The notes under the pieces: generated by a model
What the model was told of the DNA's origin: nothing
Seen by the model: the letters and a program-made list of their open reading frames with translations, nothing else
Database searches by the model: none
Shown: positions 48,182 to 60,783 of the stretch, piece by piece
Layout: the number at the start of each line of letters is the position of its first letter
Numbering within the stretch: the first letter of the stretch is position 1
From: Phycomyces nitens
Lineage: Eukaryota > Mucoromycota > Mucoromycetes > Mucorales > Phycomycetaceae
Assembly (NCBI GenBank): GCA_022702545.1
Contig: JAHRBC010000001.1
Span: forward strand, 248,001 to 312,000
DNA length: 64,000 bases
Direction: 5' to 3'
Position numbers and translations under genes: made by a program

Positions 48182-48344
48182 ACAAACAAGCATAAATAAA
48201 TAAATATATAAAGCTCTAGAGATCAATAAATTTACATCTAAGCAAAAAATAAAAATAAAATTAAATAAAAAGAATTAAAAATATAATGAAGGTATGAAGT
48301 GAGAGTGTTATGTACAGGAATGAAGGGGTGAATTAGACGAGAGC

Positions 48345-50566
48345 TTAGAGAACTGATGCTGGTGTGGTATGTTTACTGGAACCACTGGTGGTGTCTTCGG
48401 GAACCTCGAGAAGTGTCTCTGGGTTGATTCCAGAGCGCTTCATCCTTTCCATAAAGTCAACAACGCGTGTCATGTCCATGTCTGGCGGGTCACTCTCGAT
48501 AACAAGCGAAAGAGGCTCCAGGAAATCATCAATCTTGTCAAACGGAAGGTTGCAACAGGCTGCAATCAGTCGTTTGCATTGGATCTCTTTCTCTGAAGGT
48601 TGGCTCCGTAAAAGTTCCATCTCTCGCTTGTGTTCGTATTCTGCTTTTATGAATACTTCAATCTGATTCTGTAGCTGGCGTATGTGGCGCTCTAGTTTTT
48701 GCTCACGGGCAGACTTGGTGATGGTCAGTTCAGACAGGATCCCAGGCGAGTTGATGGGTTCTTCATCACTCGCTTGGCTGTCTTCATCAAAACTATCAAA
48801 TCCATGAATGTCCTCTATATCACCATGTCCATCCTCATCATCCTCATCGTTGCTTGCACTGTCATTATCCAGACTGTTCCAGCCAGCCTGCAATGTCTTT
48901 TCAAACTTTCGGATCCTCTCTTGGGCCTCTGCCAGCAGCAGAGTGTCATTATGCCGTTGTTGAAGTTCTATCTTTGCCTTTTCCAACTGGTACGTGATTG
49001 TCTTTATGCTTTCATTCGCATTCTGTAAAGCACTGTCTCGCTCAGAAAGCTGCTTGTTGAACTCTGCGTCCATGGAAGCAACCAGGTTCTGCACAGCTAT
49101 AGTCTCTTGTGAATCACTTGTCCTCCACAGCCACTTTCTAACTTACTTGAAACAATCTGAAGACCCTGGGGATTGGGCTTATAGGTTAGGCCAACTGGTG
49201 CTTTGGTGGCAGCAGCTTTGGCAGTTGAGGTCTGATATCCATCTTTTTAGCACACGGTGTCTAATATAGGTTTGGTTACTTACCAACTCGGTTTTATTTT
49301 CATCCTCGGTCATTATATGTTCTGGAGTCGTAGAATAATCCAAGGATGCCCCATAGAGCATCAGTAAATCGACCATTTCTTTGCACTCTACTCTGGTCGC
49401 TATACTAAGAGGAGTATCCTCATTCATGTCTTTGGAATTAATCATGGCTTTTAACTGTTCATCGTCTCTCATTACGCTCAGCAAATGTTGCATATAGTAA
49501 ATTGCCGCATTAGATCGTCCAAAAACACCAGCCGTAATAGCTGTGTGATGTAGGACAGTTCTATTCTTGTGGTCCGTGATTCTCAAGGACGTGCTGAGAA
49601 TGTCCAGTAGTTTTGGAAAACAATCATTGTCAAAGCTATCCGTTACCATCACACCGCGCATAAGAGGTGTCTCGCCTGCATAATTGACTCGACAAGTGTT
49701 TGCGCCCTTTGTGATTAGCCATTCAACCGTCTGAATCTTGGCCATGGCGACCGACCAATGTAAAGCAGTGTGACCCTGCTCATCAATCACAAGGTCGATA
49801 TTAATCGATGATAGTGTCTTTGGGTTCTTTAATGCGTCAGGAATAGGTTCGTCTGATAAAAAGATATTCATCAATACGTTGCGTTGGTGTTCATTCTTGG
49901 TCGAATTTTCAGAGTCTTTTGGGGCAGATAATTTGAGTCGTTTTCGGCTATGAGGCACCTTTTCGACTGGCAATTGGCGATGGTAGGGGGAGCTTGCGGG
50001 TGAATCAATGGTGCAATAGGGAGATGTGGGTGGAGATGTATGGATAGATTGAGTCGAGTCTTGGATAGTGACATTTTGAATACGTCTTGGATTGACGGCT
50101 AGAGCCTGTTCTTTAGTTGGCACAAGCTCTTGGTCTCCACTCTCTTCGTAAGCTGCGATATCAAACTCGACCAGGGGAAGAATGAATTCCAGAACCTGGT
50201 AGCGCTCAGCAAGCTCCTTTCCCTTGTCCCAAGGAATCCTGCTCATCGACTGATGATGAGCAATTGTGGCACAATCCAGCAAATTCTATACCTCTAGATT
50301 GCTTACCATGTACCCTGATACTTTCCATATCCACCCTGTACCTTTTCGTGTTCTCCCGTAAGGACTTCTCTGTCGAGAATCTTTGTTCGTTTACCCTTGT
50401 CGATCCCAGCCAGTTTGAGAATCTGAGTGGCATTCATGTATGAATCAGATCGACGTCGCATGATAGCCACACCATGGACTGTCATCTCAAACACATTGAC
50501 ACTACTGTAGACAGCAGTATAAACATCTGTGTCTGAATGTGAAGATGCAAGTGCAACATCCATCAA
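48345..50566 (-). CDS. APSES-domain transcription factor, Mbp1/Swi4-like
   Basis: Probable DNA-binding subunit of an MBF/SBF-type complex driving G1/S genes. Exons 50566-50307, 50238-49284, 49165-49147 and 49096-48345 give 661 aa. The N-terminal APSES/KilA-N domain (about residues 20-115) contains [37 protein letters not shown] and [19 protein letters not shown]. Ankyrin repeats follow in the middle ([47 protein letters not shown]). The C-terminus is coiled coil with an acidic patch ([11 protein letters not shown]). Exon 3 is only 19 nt. An alternative reading of the region just before it (about 49170-49230) is open in another frame but does not join downstream in phase, so this join deserves RNA evidence. 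Confidence 0.93.
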
Positions 50567-50798
50567 GTAGAAAAGAAAAAGAAAAAGATGGCCAAAGAGG
50601 AAAAGACGCGAAACAGATTAAACGCGTGGCCTGTCCATTGCAGCCGCGTTCTGGCTGCTGGCTGTGGCTGAGCGTGTTAATTACGCCTTCCGCGACGCGT
50701 GATATAGACACAAGCTAGTTGGGCTTGCCTAGTTTGCTTTATTAAAAAAAGAAACAAGTACCAAAGAAAAAAAAAGGTTAACATAACTTTGACCTAAA

Positions 50799-51249
50799 CT
50801 AACATTCGAGGAAATTGGCTGTCATCAATGTCTCCAAAACAACCTCTGGGTCGACTTTGAATTCAGGAATTTCTGTAGTGGAGCCCTCGTACTGCCATTT
50901 GTAGTAAAGATAACGACACACAATCTCTAGGATGACAGCCCTAGAAGAAAAATATATATATATATAAATGAAATAGAGAGATTTAGGATTGCTGCTTGTT
51001 TGTGAATTGGTATCAAATATACTTGATGTCACGGAATGGAATCTCACTCTCTACAGATTCCTTAAACTGGACTATATATATAGAGGATTAATATTTTTGC
51101 TTTAATTGAAACATTATGCACTTACAAGGACCGAATAGCATATTCTTGATGGTGCCAGAACGCATTGCAGCCTCACGATGGATGACAAACTCAAAGCCAT
51201 CACTACTAATCAACTTGACATATTCAGAAACACCTTCAATTTCACTCAT
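50799..51249 (-). CDS. ELC1: Elongin C (Skp1/BTB-type adaptor)
   Basis: Small adaptor for cullin ubiquitin ligases and elongin complexes. Exons 51249-51126, 51071-51023 and 50940-50799 give 104 aa, normal for elongin C. The sequence begins with [20 protein letters not shown] and continues [25 protein letters not shown] and [10 protein letters not shown]. It ends LMTANFLEC, matching the conserved LELLMAANFLDC-like end. The gene is the middle one of three minus-strand genes. It starts 160 bp after the FAM50 stop. Confidence 0.95.
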
Positions 51250-51408
51250 ATTTTTTTCTTTTTTTTTTAAAACAAAGGGAGAAAAGATCAAGGGAAAATC
51301 AGGATGAGCACGGGGATTTTTGGTTTTTTATTTATATATATTTTAAAAAAAAATTGGCAGCCTATATCTATCAATCAATCATTTTGTACTGCATTTTGCA
51401 GACTATGT

Positions 51409-52776
51409 TTATTTGATCTTGTATTTTCCATACTAGCAGACAAAGGTTAGATTGTGAAAAGTCTACAAGTATAAATACTTACGTTCTTGGAGGCATCAAA
51501 TACTTCCCATCGACTGGCAGGAAAGATGTGCTTGTTGCGCTCATACCAAGACCTCTCGACCACTTTACCTGCATGGGACTAGTATAGATAATTGATTTTT
51601 AATTAAACAGACCTCTTGAATGTATGTATATTCATGGCATTTACCTCGTCCTTTTCCAGTGTGGCATCGTTGACTAGCCGAACATCGTCGTGGACATCAA
51701 AGTTAAACAGAGGCCCAGATTTACCACGGGCCTTGTTGATAATAAAGTCATAAAACGTGTAATGCTTTTCAAACGATGGTTAATTATTATCAGTTACAAT
51801 TAATCGGTACATGTCTTACATGAGGGATAATCAAATCTTCCTTGACATAAATCAAGTTATCCACATTAACACCACGCAATTGAGGGAACTGCTGGCGACA
51901 GGCATCAAGGAACTGCGAGATTGAGTCTCCCTTTTTGCACTGGACAGATTTGCGATGACCACTGCCATCCCAGTATGAGTACGTGATGCTAATCACTTCA
52001 CCTGTAGGATAAGGAAGACTAGAATCCATTAATTCACTGTCTATATGCTCATGCCAGACTTACTCTTCAACTCCTCTTGTCTCTTTAACCATTCCTTGCG
52101 CAATTCTTCTCTCATCTGACGCTCTTCTTCTTCTCTTTCTCGATCAGGAAGGAAACTGGTATCAACAGTAGGATCCTTGAGCATCTTGCGTTTCTTTTGG
52201 ATCTTTTCCCCTTGTTCTTCCTCTTCTTCCTCTGTTCCTTTTTCGGGTGAAGCATCGACCTTTTTTTTCTCTTTCTCTTTTTCTTCCTCTTCCTCTTCCT
52301 CATCCTCAAAAGACAAACGCATCATTTGCTTCTTCTTTCTCTTCTTTCTCTTTTCCTCGCTTTATACAACAGTCGATTAATACATACACACACACACACT
52401 CTTTATGATCCATAGTTCATACCCCAATGGCGCGGTCTTTGCTGCCTCTCTCAACTGTTGCTCTTCCAAGTTTTCCTTGATCTTGCGATAGTCTCGCAAC
52501 TCTGTGAGACCAATGGTGCTGCTCTTGAGTTGGGTCTCAATATCGCCCGTGGTGGTGATGAACTTGTCTGATCCCACGCGCACTTCATTCAACTGTATAG
52601 ATTCCAAATCAAAAGATTCACACATTAACACCCGGAAAAATATATATATATATAATCGAGAGCTTAAACTTGCAGACCTTTGATATCTTTTGTCGTTCTC
52701 TTTCTGATTCTTCGTAGATCTTGCGCCGTGCCTTCTCCAGCATCGTCTGGCGCTGTCCCTCTGCCTTTGAATCCAT
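51409..52776 (-). CDS. XAP5/FAM50 family protein
   Basis: Nuclear protein linked in other organisms to splicing and chromatin-level gene control. The start [19 protein letters not shown] is followed by [21 protein letters not shown] very acidic/lysine-rich low-complexity region (52100-52350) follows. The conserved C-terminal XAP5 domain reads [39 protein letters not shown] and [20 protein letters not shown], ending [10 protein letters not shown] and, after the last intron, YGKYKIK with a stop at 51409. Exons include 52776-52678, 52592-52423 and 52359 to about 52060, then three more. The donor near 52060 is non-consensus (gtctgg) in the model that keeps frame, so that join is uncertain. It is divergent from NBS1, with 161 bp between start codons. 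Confidence 0.92.
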
Positions 52777-52937
52777 GGTGTTCAGTAGCAAGCAGGTAAA
52801 AAGCAAGCCGTGGCTGAGACTGCGTTTTATTGGCAAGTGAAAAAGGTGTTTGATCCCCCCTCCCCCTCAATACGCTTGTCTCTATTGACTAGAAATAAAC
52901 TCTAAAGGATAAACCCCTTGTGAATATTGACAGGATC
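52777..52937. promoter_or_regulatory. Shared divergent promoter, FAM50/NBS1
   Basis: Only 161 bp separate the two start codons, so both transcripts must initiate here. It includes a CCCCCCTCCCCC-type tract (about 52856-52867). No specific factor site is assigned. Confidence 0.5.
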
Positions 52938-54956
52938 ATGTGGCTGTTGTATAATGTAAAAGAGGATCCAGGTAAGGATTAAAGTGAATTTTTTTTCTGC
53001 AGTAACCAATTGGCTGATTAGATCAAAAGCCAATCTTGCTCAAGCCCGGAAAGTCCTACATGGTTGGCAGGAATGGTAAATTGATCAGAATGACACCAGG
53101 ACACTAATGCTGTTTCCTAGATGCCGATATTTCATTTACTGACAAGTCAATCAGTCGAAAACATGCCAGCATATCCGTGGATCCAATAAATCACAAGCCG
53201 GTAATATCCTTACGACCTCTATTTTATTTGACGTTAACCAACAGTTTGTTAACAGGGCGCTGTTTTTAGACCCGAGGTAGTGATTAAAGATATTGGATCA
53301 AAGTATGGCACAATGGCAAATGGAGAGAGCGTAAAAGAGCCGACTAGTATCGAGGACAATACGATTGTGAAATTTGGTTCTCTCGATAGCGCGGTCAAGT
53401 AAGTCAATGATTGTGTTTGAAGTGATTCTTATGGGGGGATTTTTTTTGTTTAGACTCTTGTGGAAACCTCTGGTGATCTGTCGTGCGTCTGTTGGAAGAA
53501 GCGAAAAGGAACAGCTGGCCGAGGCTGCTTCCCAGCTAGGTATATTTGTGGTAGGATATCGTGAATTGATTAACAGTTTCTCTTGAATGATCATCCTTTA
53601 GGCTTCCGGATCACCAAAGACTGGGATGACAGCTGCACCCACTTGTATGTCAAGGAGATACGTTTTACGCACAAGCTTATACAGTGCCTTGTTCAACTGA
53701 AACCCGTCGTGTCATCTTCATGGCTGGCTGAGCTTATGAGCGATTCCAGCAAAACATTTCCAGATTTTGAGAGCAATGCTCCTCCCTTGTCCTCTGATTT
53801 CCCAATGACACACACAGCCCCGAATTTCCTGCCTTTGGATCAACGGACTCGAGTATTCAATGGACTTATATTCTATATATTTGGAAAGGATCAGGTAAGA
53901 TGACTAGTAGCATATAGACCATGGTATTTTGCCACATAATGTAATATATATATATATTATCTTGAAAAAAAAAATCAATAAACACAAATCTAGTTTGATC
54001 GCTTGTCTGGAGTGATTGAGGCAGCTGGTGGAAAGGCGATCTTTTGTAGGCCAGGAACACCATTGAGAAGTCCTCTAATTCAATCTAACAAGGGAGTTTT
54101 TGTTATTCCTACCAGTGGTATGGATAATGATTCATGGACAGGAGTCGAAAAAAGCCTAAGGAAAACGTAGGTTGGTTATAGAGAGACAGGAAAAAAAAAG
54201 TTGTTGATGAGAGTTATGTAGAAAACGAGAGGCCATTAGAGAGGAAACGATTGGGTGGTCTATTGTATACTGCTCACTTGAAAAGATTGGAACCAAAGAT
54301 GTGCTCCCACAACCTCTAGAGCCCAGTTCTCCAGTAGAGAATACGCGAAAGAGAAAGGCGACTGCGCTTGAAGAAAAACCAAAATATATCGTGCCACCTA
54401 CAAATGTAGATTTACATGCATCTGCCTCACAACAAACACAGTCTGGAAACCCTCTAGACTCATCCAAAGGTCTGGCAGATATGGATCTTGACCTTAACCT
54501 TGACCAAGACCAACACCTTTCCCTAAAAAGCTCGTATGACGAGAAATTAGTTGAGCAGCAGGCAAGCACAGCTGTGGACAATAAGGAACCTACAAAAGAG
54601 ACTTTTGAAAGACCTGTTGCCTTTACTACATCCATATTGCCTAGATCTTTTATTAAAGACTGCACACCAACTCTCAACGTAAAGACGTTTAAAAAGGTAA
54701 GTGAAACCAAGACACTGAATTATACATTAAACATTGACTTTTGCCATGGTTCTAGGGATTCACTTTGGCAACAAACAGTAATTCATCATATGTGCCACTT
54801 GTAAATGTCAATAAGGCCACAGTTTCAGGTATATCAGCCATCAAAGCCAGTAAACTGTATACTCAACTTCCTGTAGAGCCAGATGACAGCACTGCAAACC
54901 CGTTTTCAGATGTCACAATTGGTGGTGCTCGCCTGAATTCCAAGCGAAAGAGATGA
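52938..54956 (+). CDS. NBS1: NBS1/nibrin, MRN complex subunit (FHA-BRCT-BRCT)
   Basis: DNA double-strand-break sensor partnering Mre11-Rad50. Nine exons (52938-52971, 53022-53075, 53121-53200, 53256-53398, 53454-53539, 53602-53894, 53994-54166, 54222-54696, 54756-54956) give 512 aa. The FHA domain has its phosphothreonine-binding core: MVGRNDADISF, SISRKHASI, then DIGSKYGTMANGE. Tandem BRCT-like segments follow (about residues 125-310), including HKLIQCLVQLKPVVSSSWLAE and FDRLSGVIEAAGGKAIFC. The C-terminal part is disordered. LNVKTFKKGF near residue 444 resembles the short Mre11-binding motif (NFKxF-type), and YVPLV follows. The motif match is inference. Confidence 0.93.
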
Positions 54957-55284
54957 GCCATAATTATCTATAATTTAAACATATCTAGAGCCATTGACAT
55001 CCACATAATCGTCTGTGCCTTGATGATTATTTATATAAAGTCTAGATGGAACTATCTAATATTTAAATGTCTGTGTACTTAAGAGTTATTGCCTTGAGAT
55101 TCCAGAGTGTCATGATAATTAAATAATCATTAGACCGTGATTTACTCACCACGATTATAAGAGGTATCTCAAACACGAGGAAGTCAAAGAAGTTGCTGAT
55201 TCTCTCTCACCAGACAAGCATTTCATTCAATATCCGCTTTACCTTTTTTTATTATTTATTCATCTTTTCTGCAAAGTGCTCTTC
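54957..55284. other. Intergenic spacer
   Basis: A 328-bp AT-rich gap holding the NBS1 3' flank and the promoter of the acyltransferase gene. Nothing else is seen. Confidence 0.6.
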
Positions 55285-56736
55285 ATGGTATGGTATGGCA
55301 ATAGTATGGCCAAACCAACTAATGTCGTCCTAGAGTCTCGTTACGTTCCTTGTTTTGTTCTTGTTGGTGTTTGGTGGGATTGTGTTTGTGCTGTTGTTTG
55401 GTGAAGGGCCACAATTAAGACATGGCATTGTTGGAAAGACACATTACTTTTTGACGACTAGATTACCTCGGTTTATAATGTAAGTCAGAATCACTACATT
55501 AAAAGATTCTTATGATCCTTTAGATGGTCATTGGAATCTACAATGGGGAAAAGGAATGTGAGGCGTCTAGGAAAAGCATGGATATATTGCTGTGAATCGC
55601 GAAACCCATTTTTACAGGTATGGTATATTGTCTTTATTATTAAATGCAATAATAATAAAATAATAATAATAATAATCATTTTTGTTTTGTTTTGATATAG
55701 ATCTTGTTTCTATTCTTGACTGGCTCGTCATTTACGCTATTCTACTACTTTGCAGTGCCTCATATCCCTGGGCCTTACCTGGGAAGAATTCATCAGTAAG
55801 TTTGCAAGAGGATCAATAGATATTTATGCTTTACCATAGATTCTTTATTCCAGCACATATGGCTACTCTCTACTACTTTTATTACATGGCATGCACTGCG
55901 GACCCGGGCATAATTACTGCCAATAACCACCAGAGCTACATGGATCATTACAAGTACGACCATCTGTTGTATGAGCCCAAGGAGTGTACTACTTGCAAGC
56001 GACTCAAACCAGCAAGATCCAAGCACTGTTCAATGTGCCACGCATGTGTAGGACGATCTGACCATCATTGTGCTTGGATCAATCGATGCGTTGGTGTAAA
56101 TAACCACCGATACTTTTTCTATTTCTTGTACTCTTTGATACAACTGTGTACCTATGGCACCTATCTGTGCTTTGAGGTCTATCGTGGATTCATAGTAGAA
56201 TGGGGATTGGAGAGTGCAACTGTCTTTGACCACAAGACAAAGACCCAGCGTCCCATAACCTTTCGCCAGGCCTTGACAGTAAGTCTTTAGATGCCAAAAA
56301 GAAGAAGAAAAAAGGTTACCAAGTTTAAATAAATAGCATGTTATGCACCAAGACCGTCTCATTGGATCTCTTGGCATCCTGGCCACTGTGGTTGCAGTAG
56401 TTGTGTTTTTATTCCTTGCGTACCAGTAAGTTGAAAAAAAAATAGGTTGCCAACATTGACACTTTGCTAACCCTATCCAGACTATATCTTGCCGGACGGG
56501 GCATGACCACCAACGAAGCATTCAAATGGGAAATTATAGAAGAAGACATTGACCGCGGGGTGTTTTATGCAGTAGAAGAACCGCCTACTTCTTCTAAGCG
56601 TAAAGACGTACACAGCCAACAATCACCCAAGGAGCAAAGGATCAAGAGCTTGAGTGAATTGGAGAATATTTATGACTCGGGTTTTGTGTCAAATATCAAA
56701 AGCGTTCTTTTTCCTCCCAAGTTTGGCAAGCCGTGA
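55285..56736 (+). CDS. DHHC palmitoyltransferase, SWF1-like
   Basis: Integral membrane protein S-acyltransferase of ER/Golgi type. Exons 55285-55287, 55334-55479, 55524-55617, 55701-55795, 55840-56278, 56337-56425 and 56481-56736 give 373 aa. Two N-terminal membrane helices (starting SLVTFLVLFLLVFGGIVF, and ILFLFLTGSSFTLFYYF) precede the Cys-rich domain KECTTCKRLKPARSKHCSMC with SDHHCAWINRCVGVNNHRYF, which contains the catalytic DHHC. Two more helices follow, then the TTxE-type motif in GRGMTTNEAFKWE and a cytosolic tail. Exon 1 appears to code only for Met (ATG|GTATGG), because the main frame has a stop just upstream and no other ATG. The resemblance to Swf1/ZDHHC4 rests on length, motif order and the TTNE..KW tail. 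Confidence 0.92.
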
Positions 56737-56901
56737 CATGAGATGTGCTAAGAATGACGTGAAATAATAAAAATACATATATAGCACATATATATGCTAT
56801 ATAAATCTTACGCGCCAATATTGATTGAAACATTTAAAAACCAAAAGTGTCTGATAATCTATATTGACAACTCTTTCTTATATATATTTCTTTTATAAAT
56901 C

Positions 56902-57217
56902 ATGGTTGGCGACTGCTGTCTTATTCTCATCATCATCTTACTGCCTCCTCTGGGAGTGTTTCTGATGCACGGCTGTGGTGCAGATTTCTGGATCAATCTG
57001 TAAGCCAACTATCCTATAACTTGCCCTAACTCTTGTCTCTAGGTGTCTGACCCTGCTCGGCTATCTTCCAGGTAAGTTTATTGTGGGGATTTAAATGCAT
57101 ACTAAGCACTGTGTAGGCCATATTCATGCCTTTTACCTCTTGATCAAGCAGAGAGACGAAAAGCGACTCCAGGGTGGTTATCCTGCACCCGCAGGATATG
57201 GTGCAGTGCCTAATTAG
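56902..57217 (+). CDS. PMP3: Pmp3/UPF0057 plasma-membrane proteolipid
   Basis: Very small hydrophobic stress-response protein that modulates plasma-membrane potential. Exons 56902-56999, 57043-57071 and 57117-57217 give 75 aa. Two membrane helices are visible: CCLILIIILLPPLGVFL, then CGADFWINLCLTLLGYLPGH, followed by IHAFYLLIK. The LPPLGVFL and NLCLTLLGYLPGHIHAFY phrases are diagnostic. A Gly/Pro/Tyr-rich tail (GGYPAPAGYGAVPN) follows. The middle exon is 29 nt. Confidence 0.96.
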
Positions 57218-57510
57218 ACACACTTTTGTGTGTGTGTGTGTTTGTAAATCAACCCTCAAAAACACCACTTTTTATATATATATACCTGCACAATCAGATT
57301 GAATGAACCTTGATATTCGTGTTTCTCTCTGGGCATCACCAAAAAAAACAAACTTTCTTTATTCTCCTTTTACATCTATATTATTATTATTCTTATTACT
57401 TTTCGTAAAATAAACTCAAACCCAAAGTGTCACAAACTCGGTCAATAAAAACCTCAACTTTTTCCCCACACACCTCTTTTGGCCCTTACTTTTAATTTCT
57501 CTTACAAATC

Positions 57511-59172
57511 ATGGCTCCAGAACGAGTATTTGTTGTAGGCGTTGGCATGTCCAGATTCATCAAGCCTCGTGGAAAGGTGGACTACACTGGTAATTAAATA
57601 AAATAATCTTGGCATCAACTGAAATACTTTGGCAGAGTTTGGACTAGAGGCTTCGGTAAAGGCCCTGAATGATGCCGGCCTTACCTATGACTCTATTCAG
57701 TTTGCGGCCTGTGGTTACGTGTTTGCAGACAGCACGGCTGGCCAGCGTGTGCTGTACCAGTTGGGAATGACCCAGATTCCCATAATCAATGTCAACAACA
57801 ACTGCTCAACTGGCTCCACTGCTCTTCTCCAGGCCCGCAATGCAGTTGCATCTGGATCAGTTGAATGTGCAATGGCACTTGGGTTCGAACGCATGGCTAG
57901 TGGATCTCTGGGAGTAGTATTTTCTGATCGCACAAACCCTCTCGGTAAAACAATTTAGGCTTAAGGCTATATGATACGCACACACACTGGTTTTTAACAC
58001 TGTCGCACCATCTACCCCCTTTTAAGACCACGTCAGTACAGTAATGGTCTCTGAACGTGGATCTACACAGGCTCCTTATGCTGCCCAGATATTTGGAAAT
58101 GCGGGTCTTGCTTACATGGAGCGATATGGGGCAACACCTCGCCACCTTGCAAAGATTGCAGAAAAGAACCATCGCCATAGGTAATCAGGAAAAATGGAAT
58201 GGAAATCTACTGACAATCCTAGTTCAAACAACCCCTATTCTCAATTCCAGACCATCTATACCCTCGATGAAATCGAACAGTCTCCAAGCGTATTTGGTCC
58301 ATTGACAAAGCTGCAGTGCTGTCCTACATCAGATGGTGCCAGCTGTGCTATTGTCTGCAACGAGGCATTTGTAATCAAGCATGGGTTGGCTGACCAGGCA
58401 GTCGAAATTGCTTCTCAAGTCATGGCCACAGACTCTCCTCGCATGCTGTCCACAGACGGCATAGAGTGGGCTGGCTCAGACATGACTCGTCGTGCTGCCG
58501 CCGAAGCATTCGAAAAGGCTGGCATCACTCCTAATGATGTCCAGGTTATTGAGCTCCATGATTGCTTCTCTGCCAACGAGGTAGGCTTATTTGTATGGCC
58601 TTCATTTTGTTTGCTCATCATAAATAAACCTTAGCTATTGACCTATGATGCACTTGGCTTGACACCCCCTGGAAAAGCACACACACTCATTGATTCTGGA
58701 GACAATACCTATGGTGGTAAATATGTTATTAATCCTTCGGGTGGACTAATTTCCAAGGGACATCCTCTTGGTGCCACTGGACTTGCCCAGTGTACTGGTA
58801 AGATTAGTTTGCCAACTATTATTGGATCATGATTGTGTCTATTGGCTCATGTGTGTGTACCTAGAACTTGTCTGGCAGATCCGTGGATGGGCTGGAGATA
58901 GACAGGTCGATAATGTAGAGTATGCACTACAGCATAATGTTGGTTTGGGTGGTGCAGTGGTGATTACTATCTACAAGCGTGGTCAGGTCAAGCAGCCCAA
59001 ACCACTCACTAGCTATAATCCAGTAAGTAGGAGGATATTATGGACATAGCATTCAAATGCTAATTGGTCACTACTATAGGGCTGTGAGGCGCGCTATATT
59101 ACCAAGGAGGATTTCGAAAAGGCAGCTTCCAAGCCAGAAAACAGAGCAGCCTTTTTCGAGTCAAAGCTCTAA
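57511..59172 (+). CDS. Peroxisomal SCP2/SCPx-type thiolase
   Basis: Thiolase cleaving 3-ketoacyl-CoA, probably for branched or sterol side chains. Seven exons (57511-57589, 57636-57944, 58027-58180, 58223-58580, 58635-58797, 58865-59022, 59080-59172) give 437 aa. Motifs include [19 protein letters not shown], the active-site Cys in [19 protein letters not shown], the general-base region [10 protein letters not shown] and the C-terminal [18 protein letters not shown]. The protein ends FFESKL, a canonical type 1 peroxisomal targeting signal. No C-terminal SCP2 lipid-binding domain is fused, unlike animal SCPx. Confidence 0.95.
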
Positions 59173-60246
59173 ACTAAACAGGTTCAGGACAATGAGAGAA
59201 TAAAAAAGAGTATCTTGAGTGTGAGTGTGTGTGTGTTTTTTTTGGTATAGAGTCTCAGGTCTCATTCTGTACGAGACACCATTAAGATGATTAGATATCT
59301 TTCTAAAAATAGTATGGTACACATAAGATGAAATATTAATGACGATAATCTGCTTGTGCAGTGTCCGTCTTTGCATATATAGAATTATGTAATGACTGCA
59401 ACTGAGCTCTCGTGAGAAAGTTGTATTAATTTCCAAGCCATTTTATTAGGCTCTACATCGTTTATTGGATTAGAGCTACTATTGTTCAATATTGCAGACT
59501 AGAGCGACATGTGAGCTTGTTCTTGGTAGAATGTGTATTTAGCAGACATTCCAAACGACTTGAAATAATTAATGTATTTTCAAAAAGACATGCCTGTATT
59601 ACCATGATATATCTAATGGTCCCAGTATATTTTATTCTTATTTCTATTTTGCAGTACAAATGCAAATACAAATAGTATAGTATATTGTGTGTAAAGCCCA
59701 CTTGATCAGTGATTACACACCATCTATTATCGATCAACTCATCATAGACAACCAATTCTGGTCTAGGATGAGTATTAAGCGTATTCCAAGATTAACAAGA
59801 CGAGGCGTTTCAGGATTGTGCTTTGGATGTGGCTTGGACAACGTCTTTATTAAAGACGTTAATAGACACTATATATGTGCACAAAAGGTTCTCAATTGGC
59901 ACAGCAATGTGGGTGGGATGGCTTATTGGTATAAGATGTATTGCACATATCTTTAAATAGGGCAAAGACATTCATCACATTGCATGTCCTCTCATATACA
60001 GATTATGCTTGCACCAGCCAGCCACCAGAAATGCCACCAACAATGCCCAATCCGGCTACAAAGTATAATTATTACAGAATATTTCATAGACACAGAGACA
60101 CAGGGACACAGAGACTAATTACCAGCCCCCCCTTTTATATATACATTCTATTAAATGGCTAGATTGAACTGCCTTTGGTTTTGGGGTTAAACTGGCTTGG
60201 GTTTAAGCTAGTTTCCAAGGAGTTTTCTATTATTTTTTTTCAAGTT

Positions 60247-60277
<31 letters not shown>

Positions 60278-60408
60278 GATAAAAAGACCTCTGGCCTTAC
60301 CAAAACAAGCCTCTCGTGGTAATCGAAATCGACGCCTCCATCCCTCTTATAATAGACTCTCTCTCTCTTTGACTATCTTTACCTTTATCTTCTTTAAAAT
60401 TAACAACA
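59173..60408. other. Intergenic, no supported gene
   Basis: AT-rich with a GT run (59220-59235) and a TA run (60248-60271). A + strand ORF at 59687-59956 has no recognisable motif. A pyrimidine-rich stretch (60355-60395) just before 60409 fits the promoter/leader of the next gene. Confidence 0.55.
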
Positions 60409-60715
60409 ATGCAGAAAATAAAAAACGCATTTCACACTAAACCACAAGCTATCCCAGACAATCTCGCTTCCTCAACAGAATCTATACATTGCCAAGATTC
60501 CAAAAAGAAGAGCCGCTTCTCATTGTTTATGAAGCCGTCAACCTCTGGACCAAAGCTCATATTAAACCCAAGAGAATCTATCTCCCGAAGATCCTCACAG
60601 AGTACCCCTACTCATCGCACATCAATGTCTTTTATGAATACGGCTGCCAGACAAGAGCCGTCTGTATGTGCGGGTATATTGTTTGGTTTGCAATCTACTA
60701 ATCGCTAATCAAACC

Positions 60716-60783
<68 letters not shown>

